Positions 17,942-28,112 of a DNA stretch of 64,000 nucleotides are shown here, piece by piece. Source of the stretch: Burkholderiaceae bacterium (GTDB taxonomy: Bacteria; Pseudomonadota; Gammaproteobacteria; Burkholderiales; Burkholderiaceae_E); the NCBI GenBank assembly GCA_023954135.1, contig JAMLIN010000004.1, positions 62,001-126,000 of the forward strand, read 5' to 3'. The translations under genes and the position numbers were made by a program. Position 1 is the stretch's first letter, and each line of letters starts with the position of its first letter. The notes under the pieces were generated by a model. That model was not told where the DNA came from. It ran no database searches and saw nothing but the letters and a program-made list of their open reading frames with translations.

Positions 17942-19651
17942 TCAGTACCGGATCGCCGGCCTGCGCCCGGGCGGCTCGACGATGCCCGCACGCACGACGA
18001 AGTCGCCGAAACGCTCGCCCGGGTTGCGCTCGACGGCAAAGCGCCCGAGCAGCTCGTCGAGCGCCGAGACAATCGCCTCTTCGCCGATGTTCTCCCTGTA
18101 GGGCGCGCCGAGGCGCTCGCCGGTGTGATCGGCGCCGACATGCAGGTCGTACTTGCCGACGGCGCGACCCACCAGGCCGATCTCGCCCATGTAGGGTCGG
18201 GAGCAGCCGTTGGGGCAGCCGGACATGCGCAGGTGGATCGGCTCGTCGCGCAGGCCGTGCCGCTCGAGCAGCCCCTCGAGCCTGCCTAGGAGCTGCGGCA
18301 GATAGCGCTCGGACTCCGCCATGGCCAGGCCGCAGGTGGGCAGCGCCACGCACGAGAGCGCGTGCAGCCGCAATCCGCTCGCGCGCCGGTGGTCGTCCAG
18401 GCCGTACTGCCCGACCAGCGCGTCGATCATCTTGCGGTCGCCGGCCGCCACATTGGCGACGATCACGTTCTGGTTGCAGGTCATGCGGAACTCGCCCTTG
18501 TGGATACGGGCGATCTCGCGCATTCCCGAGCGCCGCAGGTGGCCATCCACATCCTCGAGGCGCCCGCTCGGAATCTGCAGCGTCAGGTGCCATCGGCCGT
18601 CGTCGCTTTCCACCCAGCCGTAGCGATCGCCGTTGTGCTCGAAGCGGTACGGGCGCGGCGGCTCGATCGGAAACGGCAGGCGCGATTGCAGCTCGTCGCG
18701 GTACCACTGCAGGCCACGGTCGTCGATGGTGTACTTGAGGCGCGCATGCTTGCGGATCGCCCGGTCGCCGAAGTCGCGCTGCACGGCGACGGCGTGCCAG
18801 CAGGTCTCGAGCAGGTGCTCGGGCGGCACGAAGCCGATCAGGTCGGCGAGCGCCGGATAGGTCCGGGGGTCGCCCGCCGTGGCGCCCATGCCGCCGCCGG
18901 GCGCGAGATTGAAGCCCTGCAGCGCGCCGTCCTCGCCGAGGACCGCGATGAGGCCGAAGTCCTGCGCGAACACGTCGACGTCGTTGTAGGGCGGGATGGC
19001 GATGCCGAACTTGAACTTGCGCGGCAGGTAGGTCCTGCCGAGCAGGGGCTCGTCGTCGTTCGCGCCGTCACCGAGGCGCTCGCGGCGATCGATCCAGAGC
19101 TCGCGGTAGGCCGTGGTCCGTGGCTCGAGGTGGTACATGAGCCGGACCGTCCATTGCTGGACTTCCGCATGGGCCGTGCAGTGCGGCGGATTCACCGAGC
19201 AGACCACGTTGCGCACCACATCCCCGCAGGCGGCAAGCGTCGACAGGCCCGTGGCGTTGATGCCGCCGATCAGGTCGCGCAGGTCTTCCTTGCGGGCACC
19301 GTGATACTGGAAGGTCTGACGGGTGGTGATGCGCAGGCCGCTGCTGGCGTAGCGGCTTGCCAGCTCGTCGAGATCCAGCCATTGCCGGGGCGTGAGCACG
19401 CCGCCGGGCAGGCGCACGCGCACCATGAAGCCGTAATCGGGCTCGAGCTTCTGGCGGCGCCGCTCGTCGCGCACGTCGCGGTTGTCCTGCTGGTAGCTGC
19501 CATGGAACTTGAGCACCCTGTCGTCCGACTCGCTGATCGAACCGGTCCTGCGATCGGCGAGACCCAGGTCGAGGGTGCCGCGCAGGTAGCGGCTTTCGGC
19601 CTTGATGTGCTCGACCTCGGAAAGCGAAGCGGGAGCTGCCTGTTCAGTCAT
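17942..19651 (-). CDS. cysI: NADPH-sulfite reductase hemoprotein, beta subunit
   Basis: CysI reduces sulfite to sulfide with six electrons. The 569-residue protein carries the 4Fe-4S/siroheme ligands C434-x5-C440 (CVALPTC) and C479-x3-C483 (CPNGC). The start at 19651 has AGGA eight bases upstream; an ATG six codons further upstream is possible. It follows cysJ by 63 bases. Length matches E. coli CysI (about 570). Confidence 0.96.
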   Translation of the reverse strand: MTEQAAPASLSEVEHIKAESRYLRGTLDLGLADRRTGSISESDDRVLKFHGSYQQDNRDVRDERRRQKLEPDYGFMVRVRLPGGVLTPRQWLDLDELASRYASSGLRITTRQTFQYHGARKEDLRDLIGGINATGLSTLAACGDVVRNVVCSVNPPHCTAHAEVQQWTVRLMYHLEPRTTAYRELWIDRRERLGDGANDDEPLLGRTYLPRKFKFGIAIPPYNDVDVFAQDFGLIAVLGEDGALQGFNLAPGGGMGATAGDPRTYPALADLIGFVPPEHLLETCWHAVAVQRDFGDRAIRKHARLKYTIDDRGLQWYRDELQSRLPFPIEPPRPYRFEHNGDRYGWVESDDGRWHLTLQIPSGRLEDVDGHLRRSGMREIARIHKGEFRMTCNQNVIVANVAAGDRKMIDALVGQYGLDDHRRASGLRLHALSCVALPTCGLAMAESERYLPQLLGRLEGLLERHGLRDEPIHLRMSGCPNGCSRPYMGEIGLVGRAVGKYDLHVGADHTGERLGAPYRENIGEEAIVSALDELLGRFAVERNPGERFGDFVVRAGIVEPPGRRPAIRY

Positions 19652-19714
19652 GGAAGATCCTGGTCGCATGCGGACGCCATCGCGCCTTCGGCATGCGTGG
19701 TGTGAAGACGAACC

Positions 19715-21568
19715 TCAATAGACGTCGCGCGCGTAGCGGCCTTCGGCCATCAGGCCCTCGAGCCATGCCGAGGCCTCCTCGCGCGACCGGTGGCCGTGCT
19801 CGACGGCGATGTCGACCAGCGCGCCCTGGACATCGGGCGCCATGCGCTCGGCGTCACCGCAGACGTAGAGATGGGCACCGTCGGCCAGCCATTGCCAGAC
19901 CTGCTCGCCATGCTCGCGCAGCCGGTGCTGCACATAGACCTTCTCGGCCTGGTCGCGCGAGAACGCCACATCGAGATGCGTCAACGAACCATCCGCGAGC
20001 GCCTGCAGCCATTCGGTCTGGTAGAGGAAATCGCTGCGGCGATGCGGGTTGCCGAAGAACAGCCAGTTGCGCCCCGGATCGCCCGTGGCCTGGCGCTGCT
20101 GGACGAACGCCCGAAACGGCGCCACGCCCGTCCCGGGGCCGACCATGATGATGTCGCGCGCGCCGTCCGGCGGCAGCCTGAAGCGGTCGTTCGGCTCGAT
20201 GAACACGGGCACCTGCGCACCTTCGGCCGCATGGCACAGGTAATGGCTGGCGACGCCCCAGCGCGCCTCGTCGCCGCGCTTGAAGCCGACGTGCGCCACG
20301 GTGACGTGCACTTCCTCGTCCACCTGCTCCTGGCTGCTGGCGATGGAATACATGCGGGGCGCCAGGGCGCGCAGCGCGGCGACCAGTGCCCGCGCGTCCC
20401 ACTCGGTCGGGTAGCTGCGCAGAAGGTCGATCAGCTGCTGGCCATCGAGCAGCTTCGCGAGCTCGGCGGTGCCTCGCGGTTCGAGCAGTTCCCGCAGGGC
20501 GGCGTGACGGCCACGCTCGGCATGGGCGGCGATGAACGGGCGCGTCAGCACGGTGAGCTCGCGTCGTTCGCCGAGCCATCGCTCGAGCGGCAGGCGTTCG
20601 TCGCCGTGCGTCACTTCGGTCCCGCCGTCCAGGCCGAGCACCTGCAGGACGCTGCGCACCAGTTCCGGCGCCTGCCTCGGCCAGACCCCCAGCGCGTCGC
20701 CCGGCTGGTAGTGCAGGCCGCTGCCGGCGAGCGAAAGCTCGATGTGGCGCACGTCCTTTTCGCTGCCGCTGCCCACGATGCGCTGGTTGACCAGCACCTC
20801 GGCCAGGTAGGGGCGTTCGCGCGACCAGGAGGCGCGCGCCGGTCGCAGCAACGTGACGACATCGGACGTGGCGACGGCGGGCCTCGCCGCTGCGGGGGCA
20901 TCGGGAGCAAGGCGTTCCCTGGCGCGGCGCAACGCCTCCCTGGCCCAGGGATCGGCGACCGTCCCGATATCCACGTCCGCGTCGGCGCGCGGAAACAGGC
21001 GCGTGGCACCCAGCGTCGCAAGGCGCTCGTCGATGACCCGGCCGATGCCGCAGAAGTCAGCGTAGCTGGAGTCGCCGAGCGCCAGCACGGCATAGGACAG
21101 GTCCGGAAGCCCGGGCGCGCGGCGGCCGGTCAGGAACTCGAAGAAGCCGCGTGAATCATCGGGCGGCTCGATGGCGTCGCCTTCGCTGTGCGTGCTGATG
21201 ACGATGTAGAGGAAGCGCTCCTTCCTGAGCTCGTTCGTCCGATAGGCATCCGCGCGCACCAGGCGCACCGGAAGGCCCGCGGCCTTCACTTCGGCCGCCA
21301 GCTTCTCGGCAACGCGCCTGGCGTTGCCCGCCTGGCTGCCGTACAGGATGGTGAGCTGCTGCCCCGCGACGGACCCCGCGACCGGGGCAATGGCGACGGG
21401 TTCCGCCGCCTGTTGCGCTTGCCGAAGCTGCTCGGCCGCGCCCGCCATGAAGCCGGACAGCCATTCGAGCGCGCGATGGTCCAGGCCCTGCACGAGCTCG
21501 GCCGCGGCTTGCGCCTTCTCGCTGGAGATCGGCAGCCCTGGCGATGCGCTGTCAGCGGCCTGTGTCAT
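19715..21568 (-). CDS. cysJ: NADPH-sulfite reductase flavoprotein, alpha subunit
   Basis: CysJ passes electrons from NADPH through FAD and FMN to CysI. The 617-residue protein has a flavodoxin domain (about 72-215, with [10 protein letters not shown]), an FAD domain (RMYSIASS near 415) and an NADP domain ([12 protein letters not shown] near 475). It ends in RDVY, as in CPR-like reductases. It is the first gene of the leftward cys operon, divergent from the sulfate importer. Confidence 0.95.
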   Translation of the reverse strand: MTQAADSASPGLPISSEKAQAAAELVQGLDHRALEWLSGFMAGAAEQLRQAQQAAEPVAIAPVAGSVAGQQLTILYGSQAGNARRVAEKLAAEVKAAGLPVRLVRADAYRTNELRKERFLYIVISTHSEGDAIEPPDDSRGFFEFLTGRRAPGLPDLSYAVLALGDSSYADFCGIGRVIDERLATLGATRLFPRADADVDIGTVADPWAREALRRARERLAPDAPAAARPAVATSDVVTLLRPARASWSRERPYLAEVLVNQRIVGSGSEKDVRHIELSLAGSGLHYQPGDALGVWPRQAPELVRSVLQVLGLDGGTEVTHGDERLPLERWLGERRELTVLTRPFIAAHAERGRHAALRELLEPRGTAELAKLLDGQQLIDLLRSYPTEWDARALVAALRALAPRMYSIASSQEQVDEEVHVTVAHVGFKRGDEARWGVASHYLCHAAEGAQVPVFIEPNDRFRLPPDGARDIIMVGPGTGVAPFRAFVQQRQATGDPGRNWLFFGNPHRRSDFLYQTEWLQALADGSLTHLDVAFSRDQAEKVYVQHRLREHGEQVWQWLADGAHLYVCGDAERMAPDVQGALVDIAVEHGHRSREEASAWLEGLMAEGRYARDVY

Positions 21569-21683
21569 GTAGAACCATCCGAACGGAGTTCGAGGAAGGA
21601 AGGAAGGAAGAGGAAGACCCGGCGATCGATACCGGGAAGACGCATGCTAGCGAGCCCGACATCCACCGCGAAGAACCGATCCC

Positions 21684-21711
21684 TCATAAGGAAGAACGAA
21701 TTCGTCATAAG
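21684..21711. promoter_or_regulatory. Direct repeats with central palindrome, candidate CysB-type site
   Basis: TCATAAG occurs twice (21684-21690 and 21705-21711), exactly 21 bases apart, and ACGAATTCGT (21696-21705) is a perfect palindrome between them. This is in the 281-base divergent region between cysJ and sbp, where a LysR-type sulfur regulator would be expected to act on both promoters. Assignment to CysB is inferred. Confidence 0.4.
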
Positions 21712-21849
21712 ACGCCTGGCGAGAATCCCGGCCGCCCTGCCCATGCGAATTTCGCACAAGCATTCACGCAAGGATTCGTTCGGTCGGCGCAGCGCCGCTC
21801 CTACGATGGCATCGATTCCTCCTTCCTCGACCGTCATCAGGGGCCTTCC

Positions 21850-22863
21850 ATGTCCGTTGTCTCGCTTCTGCGCCGAGCCGTCATCCTCGGTGGCCTTGCC
21901 CTCGCCGCTTCCGGTGTCCACGCCAGGGAGATCTCGCTGCTCAACGTCAGCTACGATCCGACGCGCGAGCTCTATGTCGAGTTCAACAAGGCCTTCGCCG
22001 CGCACTGGCAAAAGAAAACGGGCGATACGCTCATCGTGCGCCAGTCGCATGGAGGTTCGGGGAAGCAGGCCCGCTCGGTGATCGACGGACTGGAAGCCGA
22101 CGTCGTCACCCTGGCGCTCGCCTACGACATCGGCGAGCTCGAGAAGAAGGGCAAGCTAATTCCGGCCGACTGGCAGAGGCGCCTGCCGCACAACAGCGCT
22201 CCGTATACCAGCACGATCGTGTTCCTGGTGCGCACCGGCAACCCGACGGGCATCAAGGACTGGGACGATCTCGTCAAGCCCGGGATCTCCGTCGTCACGC
22301 CCAATCCCAAGACTTCCGGCGGCGCCCGCTGGAACTATCTGGCAGCCTGGGGCTATGCGCTCGGCAAGCACGGGAACGACCCCGCCGAGGCGCGCGAGTT
22401 CGTCGGCAAGCTCCTGGGCAATGTTCCGGTTCTCGATTCCGGCGCCCGCGGCTCGCTGATCACCTTCACCCAGCGCGGCGTCGGCGATGTCTTCATCTCC
22501 TGGGAGAACGAGGCCTTTCTCGCCACGAAGGAGCTCGGCCCGGACAAGTTCGAGATCGTGGTCCCCTCGGTGAGCATCCTGGCCGAGCCGCCGGTCACCG
22601 TCGTCGATCGCACCGTGGACAAGCGCGGCACCCGTGAAGTCGCGACCGCCTACCTGGAATACCTGTACTCGCCCGAAGGCCAGGATATCGCGGCACGGAA
22701 CTACTACCGGCCCATCGATCCCGCGGTGGCGGCGAAGTACGAGAACCAGTTCACCAGGGTGAAGCTGTTCACCATCGACGAAGCATTCGGCGGCTGGGAC
22801 AAGGCACAGACGGAGCACTTCGCCGACGGCGGCGTCTTCGACCAGATCTACACGAAGAAATAG
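21850..22863 (+). CDS. sbp: Periplasmic sulfate-binding protein
   Basis: Sbp/CysP binds sulfate in the periplasm for the CysTWA importer. The 337-residue precursor has a signal peptide (first 25 residues, ending VHA) and the mature start [32 protein letters not shown] and the later [15 protein letters not shown] segments are typical sulfate-contacting loops of the family. A longer frame reaches upstream but is not Sbp-like. It begins the divergent importer operon. Confidence 0.93.
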   Translation: MSVVSLLRRAVILGGLALAASGVHAREISLLNVSYDPTRELYVEFNKAFAAHWQKKTGDTLIVRQSHGGSGKQARSVIDGLEADVVTLALAYDIGELEKKGKLIPADWQRRLPHNSAPYTSTIVFLVRTGNPTGIKDWDDLVKPGISVVTPNPKTSGGARWNYLAAWGYALGKHGNDPAEAREFVGKLLGNVPVLDSGARGSLITFTQRGVGDVFISWENEAFLATKELGPDKFEIVVPSVSILAEPPVTVVDRTVDKRGTREVATAYLEYLYSPEGQDIAARNYYRPIDPAVAAKYENQFTRVKLFTIDEAFGGWDKAQTEHFADGGVFDQIYTKK

Positions 22864-22882
22864 CGCCTGGTCGCCGGTCCCG

Positions 22883-23722
22883 ATGCCCATCCTTTCCCGG
22901 ACGCTGCTCAAGCGCCATTCCGTGCTGCCGGGTTTCGACCTGGCGCTCGGTTTCGCGCTCCTCTACCTGAGCCTCATCGTGCTGGTGCCGCTGTCGGCCG
23001 TCTTCCTGAAGACCTTCAGCCTGAGCTGGGCCGATTTCCTTGCGGCCACCACCTCGCCGCGGGTCATGGCGTCGTACCGGATCACCTTCGGTGCCTCCCT
23101 TCTCGCGGCGCTGGTGAACGCATTGTTCGGTCTGGTCACCGCCTGGGTGCTGGTCCGCTACGAGTTCCCGTTCAAGCGCCTCGTCGACGCCGTGGTCGAC
23201 CTGCCGTTCGCCTTGCCGACCGCTGTCGCCGGGATCGCCCTGACCACCCTGTGGGCGGAGAACGGCTGGCTCGGCCAGTGGCTTCCCTTCAAGGTGAGCT
23301 ACACGCCGCTGGGCATCTGGGTGGCGCTGGTGTTCATCGGACTGCCTTTCGTGGTGCGCACCCTCCAGCCGGTGCTCGAGGATGTCGACCGCGGGCTCGA
23401 GGAAGCCGCCGCCACGCTTGGCGCAAGCCGCTGGCAGATCTTCATGAAGGTGATCCTGCCGATCCTGATTCCGGCGCTGCTGGCGGGTTTCGCGCTGGCA
23501 TTCGCCCGGGCCCTCGGCGAGTACGGATCGGTCATCTTCATCGCCGGCAACATGCCGATGATCAGCGAGATCACGCCGCTGCTGATCGTCACCAAGCTCG
23601 AGCAGTACGACTATGCCGGCGCCACGGCGATCGCCGCGGTGATGCTGGTGGCCTCCTTCCTCCTGCTCCTGCTGATCAATACCTTGCAGGCCTGGTCGCA
23701 CAAGCGCCAGGGCGGACTATGA
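22883..23722 (+). CDS. cysT: Sulfate ABC transporter permease CysT (CysU)
   Basis: This 279-residue inner-membrane permease has six predicted membrane segments and the ABC coupling motif near [15 protein letters not shown] (about 173-187). It follows sbp by 19 bases and overlaps cysW by four bases. It pairs with CysW to form the channel. Confidence 0.95.
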   Translation: MPILSRTLLKRHSVLPGFDLALGFALLYLSLIVLVPLSAVFLKTFSLSWADFLAATTSPRVMASYRITFGASLLAALVNALFGLVTAWVLVRYEFPFKRLVDAVVDLPFALPTAVAGIALTTLWAENGWLGQWLPFKVSYTPLGIWVALVFIGLPFVVRTLQPVLEDVDRGLEEAAATLGASRWQIFMKVILPILIPALLAGFALAFARALGEYGSVIFIAGNMPMISEITPLLIVTKLEQYDYAGATAIAAVMLVASFLLLLLINTLQAWSHKRQGGL

Positions 23723-24663
23723 GTGCCACGACGATCGATACCGCGGTGACGGGGCGGGAAGCCGCCGGACAGTCCGCTGGCCGCGCCAAGGCATCGGCGC
23801 CCGGAGCGACCAGCGAGCCCCTCTGGGTACGCCGGGCGCTGATCGGGACCACGCTCGCCTTCATGACCCTGTTCCTGTTCTTTCCGCTCGCGATCGTCTT
23901 CGTCGAGGCGTTCGGCAAGGGAATCGAGGTGTACGTCGCGGCGATCACCGAACCCGATGCCCGCTCGGCGATCTGGCTCACCCTCACCGTGGCGGCGATC
24001 GCGGTTCCGCTCAACCTGGTGTTCGGCGTCGCCGCCGCCTGGGCGATCGCGAAGTTCGAGTTCCGGGGCCGCAACGTCCTGCTCACGCTCGTCGACCTGC
24101 CCTTCTCGGTGAGCCCGGTGATCGCCGGCCTGATCTTCGTGCTGGTCTTCGGCCTGCAGGGATGGTGGGGCGAATGGCTGAGCGCGCACGACCTGAAGAT
24201 CATCTTCGCGGTGCCCGGCATCGTGCTGGCCACCGTGTTCGTGACCTTTCCGTTCGTCGCCCGCGAGCTGATCCCCCTCATGCAGGCGCAGGGCGTCGAG
24301 CAGGAGGAGGCGGCGCGGGTGCTGGGCGCCAACGGCTGGCAGATGTTCCGGCGGGTCAGCCTGCCGAGCATCAAGTGGGCCCTGCTCTACGGGGTCATCC
24401 TGTGCAATGCGCGGGCGATGGGCGAGTTCGGCGCGGTGAGCGTGGTGTCCGGACATATCCGGGGCATGACCAACACCATGCCGCTGCATGTCGAGATCGC
24501 CTACAACGAATACCAGTTCGCCGCCGCTTTCGCGGTGGCCTCCCTGCTGGCCTGCCTCGCGCTGGTCACCCTGGTGGCCAAGCAACTGATCGAGCGCCGA
24601 CTCGGCCACCGCCAGGGATCGAGCGCGGCCCCCATCGACCTTGCAAGACAGGATCCAGAATGA
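23719..24663 (+). CDS. cysW: Sulfate ABC transporter permease CysW
   Basis: This is the second permease, 314 residues, with a coupling loop [15 protein letters not shown] (about 195-209). The start overlaps cysT by four bases (ATGA). The N-terminal ~35 residues before the first membrane segment are longer and more Ala/Gly-rich than usual. It overlaps cysA by four bases. Confidence 0.95.
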   Translation: MSATTIDTAVTGREAAGQSAGRAKASAPGATSEPLWVRRALIGTTLAFMTLFLFFPLAIVFVEAFGKGIEVYVAAITEPDARSAIWLTLTVAAIAVPLNLVFGVAAAWAIAKFEFRGRNVLLTLVDLPFSVSPVIAGLIFVLVFGLQGWWGEWLSAHDLKIIFAVPGIVLATVFVTFPFVARELIPLMQAQGVEQEEAARVLGANGWQMFRRVSLPSIKWALLYGVILCNARAMGEFGAVSVVSGHIRGMTNTMPLHVEIAYNEYQFAAAFAVASLLACLALVTLVAKQLIERRLGHRQGSSAAPIDLARQDPE

Positions 24664-25739
24664 GCATCTCGGTCCAGAACCTGAACAAGCGCTTCGGCGC
24701 GACCGTCGCCTGCGATCGGCTGAACATCGAGATCCCATCGGGCGAGCTGGTCGCCCTGCTGGGGCCCTCCGGTTGCGGGAAGACCACCTTGCTGCGGATC
24801 ATCGCCGGACTGGAAGTACCGGATTCCGGCAGCGTCCTGTTCCATGGCGACGACACGACGGACGTGCATGTGCGCGACCGGAACGTCGGCTTCGTGTTCC
24901 AGCACTACGCGCTGTTCAGCCACATGACGATCTTCGAGAACGTCGCCTTCGGCCTGCGTGTCCGGCCGCGCCCCACCCGTCCGCCCGAGGCGGAGATCCG
25001 CCGCAAGGTGGGCGAGCTGCTCGACCTGGTGCAGCTCGACTGGCTCGCCGACCGCTTTCCGCACCAGCTCTCGGGCGGCCAGCGCCAGCGCATCGCGCTC
25101 GCCCGGGCGCTGGCGGTCGAACCGAAGGTCCTGCTGCTCGACGAGCCCTTCGGGGCGCTCGATGCGAAGGTGCGCAAGGAACTGCGCCGCTGGCTGCGCC
25201 GGCTCCACGACGAAGTGCATGTGACCAGCGTCTTCGTCACCCACGACCAGGAGGAAGCGATGGAGGTCGCCGACCGGGTGGTGGTCATGAACCGCGGCCG
25301 CATCGAGCAGCAGGGCAGCCCGGACGAGGTCTACGATCGGCCGGCGTCCCCCTTCGTGCTGCAGTTCCTGGGCGACGTCAACATCTTCCGGGGGCGCATC
25401 GGGCAATCGTTAGCGACCGGCGAGCAAACCGAGGTGAGCTACGTCCGCCCGCACGAGCTCGAGATCATCGCCGAAGCGGGCAACGATGCCTGGCCGGTGA
25501 CCCTGAGCCAGACGCTTACCGTCGGCCCGAACACCCGCCTGGAGTTCCGGCATGATCCGGCCGACAGCGGCGGCGAGGACGGCTTCGTCGACGTCGAGCT
25601 GCCGCGCGAGCAGTTCGTGGCCTTGCGCGACCGCCTCGGCCTGCGGCCCGGCGCGCGCGTCCACCTGCGCCCGAAGCGGGTGACCCGCTTCCCCGTTCCG
25701 ACAGCCGAGACCCTCGTCGCGGCAAAGGGCCGAGGGTAG
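24660..25739 (+). CDS. cysA: Sulfate/thiosulfate ABC transporter ATPase CysA
   Basis: CysA powers sulfate import. The 359-residue protein has Walker [10 protein letters not shown] (35-43), signature LSGGQ (137-141) and Walker B LLLDE (158-162), then a C-terminal TOBE-like regulatory domain. It overlaps cysW by four bases and ends the four-gene importer operon. Confidence 0.96.
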   Translation: MSISVQNLNKRFGATVACDRLNIEIPSGELVALLGPSGCGKTTLLRIIAGLEVPDSGSVLFHGDDTTDVHVRDRNVGFVFQHYALFSHMTIFENVAFGLRVRPRPTRPPEAEIRRKVGELLDLVQLDWLADRFPHQLSGGQRQRIALARALAVEPKVLLLDEPFGALDAKVRKELRRWLRRLHDEVHVTSVFVTHDQEEAMEVADRVVVMNRGRIEQQGSPDEVYDRPASPFVLQFLGDVNIFRGRIGQSLATGEQTEVSYVRPHELEIIAEAGNDAWPVTLSQTLTVGPNTRLEFRHDPADSGGEDGFVDVELPREQFVALRDRLGLRPGARVHLRPKRVTRFPVPTAETLVAAKGRG

Positions 25740-25811
25740 AGGGATCCAGGAGTCCGGGCGGCCGGATGCCGGCAGCCTGCGAGGGTGCCGGGCCTGCAAG
25801 GGCCCTGGCGC

Positions 25812-25851
25812 CCAGCCGTGGGGCGGGCAATGCGCCCCTGAGCACGGCTGG
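25812..25851. terminator. Hairpin downstream of cysA
   Basis: CCAGCCGTG and CACGGCTGG form a perfect nine-base stem around an inner GC-rich pairing, about 70 bases after cysA. There is no U-tract, so termination is only suggested by position. Confidence 0.35.
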
Positions 25852-25890
25852 CGATCCGACAGCGGACTTTGCATGGGCGACTTGCGTCAT

Positions 25891-25916
25891 TTGTACTAAC
25901 ATAGAGTCTCTTGTAC
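25891..25916. promoter_or_regulatory. Paired TTGTAC sites upstream of the toxin-antitoxin operon
   Basis: TTGTAC occurs at 25891 and 25911, a 20-base period (two helical turns), just upstream of the DUF1778 antitoxin gene. Antitoxin RHH dimers autorepress by binding such paired sites, so this is a candidate operator. Confidence 0.4.
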
Positions 25917-25933
25917 GCCCAAGAGAGCTCGTC

Positions 25934-26221
25934 ATGACTGCAGCTACTTCCACCGCGCGCACCGCTCGACTCGGGCTACGTGCGACCCCTGAACAAGAAA
26001 CCGTGCTGCGTCGCGCTGCTGAAGTCGCGCACAAGTCGCTGACGGATTTCATTCTCGACGCGGCCTACCAGGCCGCCGAACAGACCTTGCTCGACCAAAG
26101 ATTGTTCATGGTTTCCGGAAGCCAGTACCAGGCGATCCTCGAAATGCTGGATCGGCCGGAATCTGACAACCAGGGCCTGGCCGACCTGTTCTCCCGTCGT
26201 CCGGTCTGGGCCAGTAAATGA
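25934..26221 (+). CDS. DUF1778-family antitoxin
   Basis: The 95-residue protein has an N-terminal ribbon-helix-helix region with RLGLRATPEQETVLRRAAE and KSLTDFILDAA, the DUF1778 pattern, and a C-terminal tail that would wrap the toxin. It neutralises the following acetyltransferase and represses its own operon in known relatives (TacA/AtaR type). The longer upstream frame is not similar to the family. Its stop overlaps the toxin start by four bases. Confidence 0.9.
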   Translation: MTAATSTARTARLGLRATPEQETVLRRAAEVAHKSLTDFILDAAYQAAEQTLLDQRLFMVSGSQYQAILEMLDRPESDNQGLADLFSRRPVWASK

Positions 26222-26721
26222 GCCTGTCCGCGCCGCAGCCGCTTGACGCACATCATCGGCTGGAAGAGTTTGACTGCGGAAAACCGGCGCTCACGGATTG
26301 GCTGCTTCGCCACGCACGCCAGGCTCAAGGCAGTGGCTCGGCCAGAACCTTTGTCCTGTGCGACGCGGACCGGGTGGCTGGCTACTTCAGCCTGACCGTT
26401 GGCCAGATCGACACACTTGAAGCACCCGAGCGGATTCGTCGCGGCATGGGGCGATATCCGATCCCGCTGGTCATCCTGGCGAGGCTTGCTGTTGATCTCG
26501 ACTACCAAGGGCGCGGCCTTGGTTTCAGCCTGCTGCAGGATGCCATCCGTCGCACCCTCGCGATTGCCGAACAGGCGGGAATCCGGGCGCTGCTGACCCA
26601 CCCCATCGATGCCAGCGCCGAGACGTTCTATCGCCGCTTCGGCTTCGAGCCCACACCAGAGAGCCAGCGGCAACTCATCCTGCTACTCAAGGATGCGCGG
26701 CGTCACGCGGGCAAGCCATGA
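26218..26721 (+). CDS. GNAT-family toxin (TacT/AtaT-like)
   Basis: These toxins acetylate aminoacyl-tRNA and stop translation. The 167-residue protein has the acetyl-CoA pyrophosphate loop DYQGRGLGFSLL and the C-terminal FYRRFGFEPTP containing the conserved tyrosine. It starts with LSAPQPLDAHH, and DCGKPALTDWLL follows, matching this toxin group. It is translationally coupled to the antitoxin by ATGA. Which tRNA is targeted cannot be read from the sequence. Confidence 0.9.
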   Translation: MSLSAPQPLDAHHRLEEFDCGKPALTDWLLRHARQAQGSGSARTFVLCDADRVAGYFSLTVGQIDTLEAPERIRRGMGRYPIPLVILARLAVDLDYQGRGLGFSLLQDAIRRTLAIAEQAGIRALLTHPIDASAETFYRRFGFEPTPESQRQLILLLKDARRHAGKP

Positions 26722-26746
26722 CACCCCGATTCGTGAGTGACGCGAT

Positions 26747-26818
26747 TCAGCGATGGCCTTTCGCGTGCCCGTAGGCATGCTGCTCGTCACCCGGCTCGAT
26801 AGCTACCAAGTAGCGCAT
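26747..26818 (-). pseudogene. Possible HicB antitoxin N-terminal remnant
   Basis: A 23-codon frame with a GGAGGG ribosome site starts with MRYLVAIEPGDEQHAYG, which resembles the N-terminus of HicB antitoxins. It then loses similarity where P-D-L-P-G-C should follow, and stops. No hicA is visible next to it. It looks like a truncated relic just outside the integrated element. Confidence 0.35.
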
Positions 26819-26899
26819 TGTGCCCTCCTTTGTCATCGCTGACGGGGAGCACTTTCCCACGGATCGCCGCCGGCATCATCGATGCGTAGCCAGAAGACG

Positions 26900-26925
26900 A
26901 AAGAAAACCCGCACTCAGGCGGGTT
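26900..26925 (-). terminator. Intrinsic terminator beyond the left att site (chromosomal copy)
   Basis: On the minus strand AACCCGC/GCGGGTT forms a seven-base stem followed by a T-rich tract. Before insertion of the element this would have ended the tRNA-Ala transcript. A near copy lies next to the tRNA at 34790-34815. Confidence 0.7.
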
Positions 26926-26953
26926 CTCGGACTTCCTTGGACCTTGCTGGACA

Positions 26954-26973
26954 TGTTGGTGGTGGAGCGGAGG
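26954..26973. repeat. att direct repeat, distal end (copy of tRNA-Ala 3' end)
   Basis: TGTTGGTGGTGGAGCGGAGG matches 34845-34864 exactly over 20 bases. It contains the complement of the tRNA acceptor end and CCA. It marks the distal recombination junction of the element. Confidence 0.85.
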
Positions 26974-27035
26974 TCTACCGAACAGTCGCCGAAAACCCGC
27001 ATGAATGCTAGCCATGCGGCATCGGCGTTCGCCGA

Positions 27036-27057
27036 GTTACCCGCAAAGTTACCCGCA
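27036..27057. repeat. Integrase arm-type repeats, left end
   Basis: GTTACCCGCA occurs twice (27036-27045 and 27048-27057), 12 bases start to start. The same pair with the same spacing lies near the integrase end, so these are probably arm sites bound by the DUF4102-type N-terminal domain. Confidence 0.7.
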
Positions 27058-27200
27058 CAGGAAGCCTGCTACCCGCCGTTTTCGGCCGTTTGAGTAACGG
27101 CCCGCCGGCCGTCGCAGGTTAAGGGTCCGGCGCTCGGGCGCGCGAAATAGTCGCCGATGCCGGGCTTCCAATCGCCCCCGCCGGACCCTTTCGGGAGAAC

Positions 27201-27419
27201 CTACAGCCGGTCCAGCCCGTCGCGTTGCTCGCGCAGCAGTGCGTTCATGGCCTTCGACAGTTCCCGCAGCTCGCGCCACTTCCCGCCCTTGTAGCCGTTC
27301 ATCCGCGAGCGCGCCTTACCCTCGGCGGTCGTCGGCCCGGTTGATCGTTCCCACGGTTTCCAGCGCCGGATTGCCTCGGCCGCCCGTGTTCGTCTTTCCG
27401 GTGTCCAGCCGTTCGCCAT
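27201..27419 (-). CDS. Small basic unknown protein of the element (72 aa)
   Basis: The product is rich in Arg, Lys and Trp (for example RRWKPWERSTGP and GKARSRMNGYKGG). I recall similar short sequences from proteobacterial prophage-like elements, but no function is known to me. Its N-terminal third overlaps the 3' end of the next gene upstream by 104 bases in another frame. The high charge suggests nucleic-acid binding, which is inference. Confidence 0.65.
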   Translation of the reverse strand: MANGWTPERRTRAAEAIRRWKPWERSTGPTTAEGKARSRMNGYKGGKWRELRELSKAMNALLREQRDGLDRL

Positions 27420-27978
27420 CGCTTGCCCCCAGAAGTTCGGTTTGCATGGAATCGGTTTCGTCCGCGCGCGGGGCCGCCGGTGCCGGAACCCCGTTATTCA
27501 CTTGCTGCGGTCCGTGCGCGATGTTGGCCTGGCGCGCAAAGACGGTCGGCGGGTTCTTGATCTCGGCCAGCGTTTCCAGTGTGGCCCGGCATTGCGCCTG
27601 CGCCTTCAATGCCAGCCGCAGATAGGTTTCCGTCGCCCCGAGGTACTCGCCCATGTTCGCCGCTGCCCGGCGGGCCGTCTCGGCGAAGATCGCATTGAGG
27701 CTCGCAGCCTGCGCCGCAAGCATGGCTTCGGCCCCGGACAGGTCGCCGCCGTTGATGGCCTGTGACGTGTCCCGCAAGGCGTTCATGCACTCGCCGATGC
27801 TTAGCTCGCCCATCGCCGGCTTGGCGAAGGTCGCCATGACATGCGCGTTGGCGAGCCTGCCCGCTGCCGCCATGTCCGCAAGGATGCGCTCGCGGGTCTT
27901 GCCCGGTTGCTCGGGCACCAGAACCGTTCCGGGGTCTTTCGCCGCTGCCGGCTTCGTCGTCTTGTGTTTGCGCGTCAT
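27316..27978 (-). CDS. Unknown protein of the element (220 aa)
   Basis: The protein has a basic N-terminus (MTRKHKTTKPAAAK), a long, probably helical middle rich in Ala (about 40-150, including ETYLRLALKAQAQCRATLETLAEIKNPP) and a disordered C-terminus. The start at 27978 has AAGG upstream; a longer frame exists. I know of similar proteins in integrated elements but not their role. The C-terminal 34 codons overlap the next gene in a different frame. Confidence 0.7.
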   Translation of the reverse strand: MTRKHKTTKPAAAKDPGTVLVPEQPGKTRERILADMAAAGRLANAHVMATFAKPAMGELSIGECMNALRDTSQAINGGDLSGAEAMLAAQAASLNAIFAETARRAAANMGEYLGATETYLRLALKAQAQCRATLETLAEIKNPPTVFARQANIAHGPQQVNNGVPAPAAPRADETDSMQTELLGASDGERLDTGKTNTGGRGNPALETVGTINRADDRRG

Positions 27979-28074
27979 GGTGTCGCCTTGGGAAATTCTC
28001 GCCGTTTGTGGAAGGAAGCCGGGGCGCTCGGTGTCCGGCACTCGAAGTCTGAAGTTTCGCCCCACCCCCCGGCC

Positions 28075-28112
28075 GTCAAGCGTCAAGCGTCAAGCGTCAA
28101 GTCAGGCGTCAA
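28075..28112. repeat. Tandem GTCAAGC heptamer repeat
   Basis: GTCAAG(C/T) is repeated at 28075, 28082, 28089 and 28096, with a further copy at 28106. Read on the minus strand it gives repeated TTGAC, a -35-like hexamer, about 100 bases ahead of the 220-residue gene. It may be a promoter region, an iteron, or simple slippage. Confidence 0.6.

Noticed and set aside
23719-24663. CysW start further upstream (23251)
   Set aside because: That extension is an antisense-like shadow of cysT. The ATGA overlap at 23719 is the standard coupling.
26787-27015. Minus-strand frames across the left att site
   Set aside because: They run through the terminator and att repeat and show no family similarity or coupled start.
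27049-27279. Minus-strand frame at the left end of the element
   Set aside because: Arg-rich shadow frame without ribosome site; it overlaps arm-type repeats and the better 72-residue gene.
28075-28112. Possible CRISPR array
   Set aside because: Units are seven bases without spacers. No array with repeats of about 28-36 bases separated by unique spacers was seen in the window.
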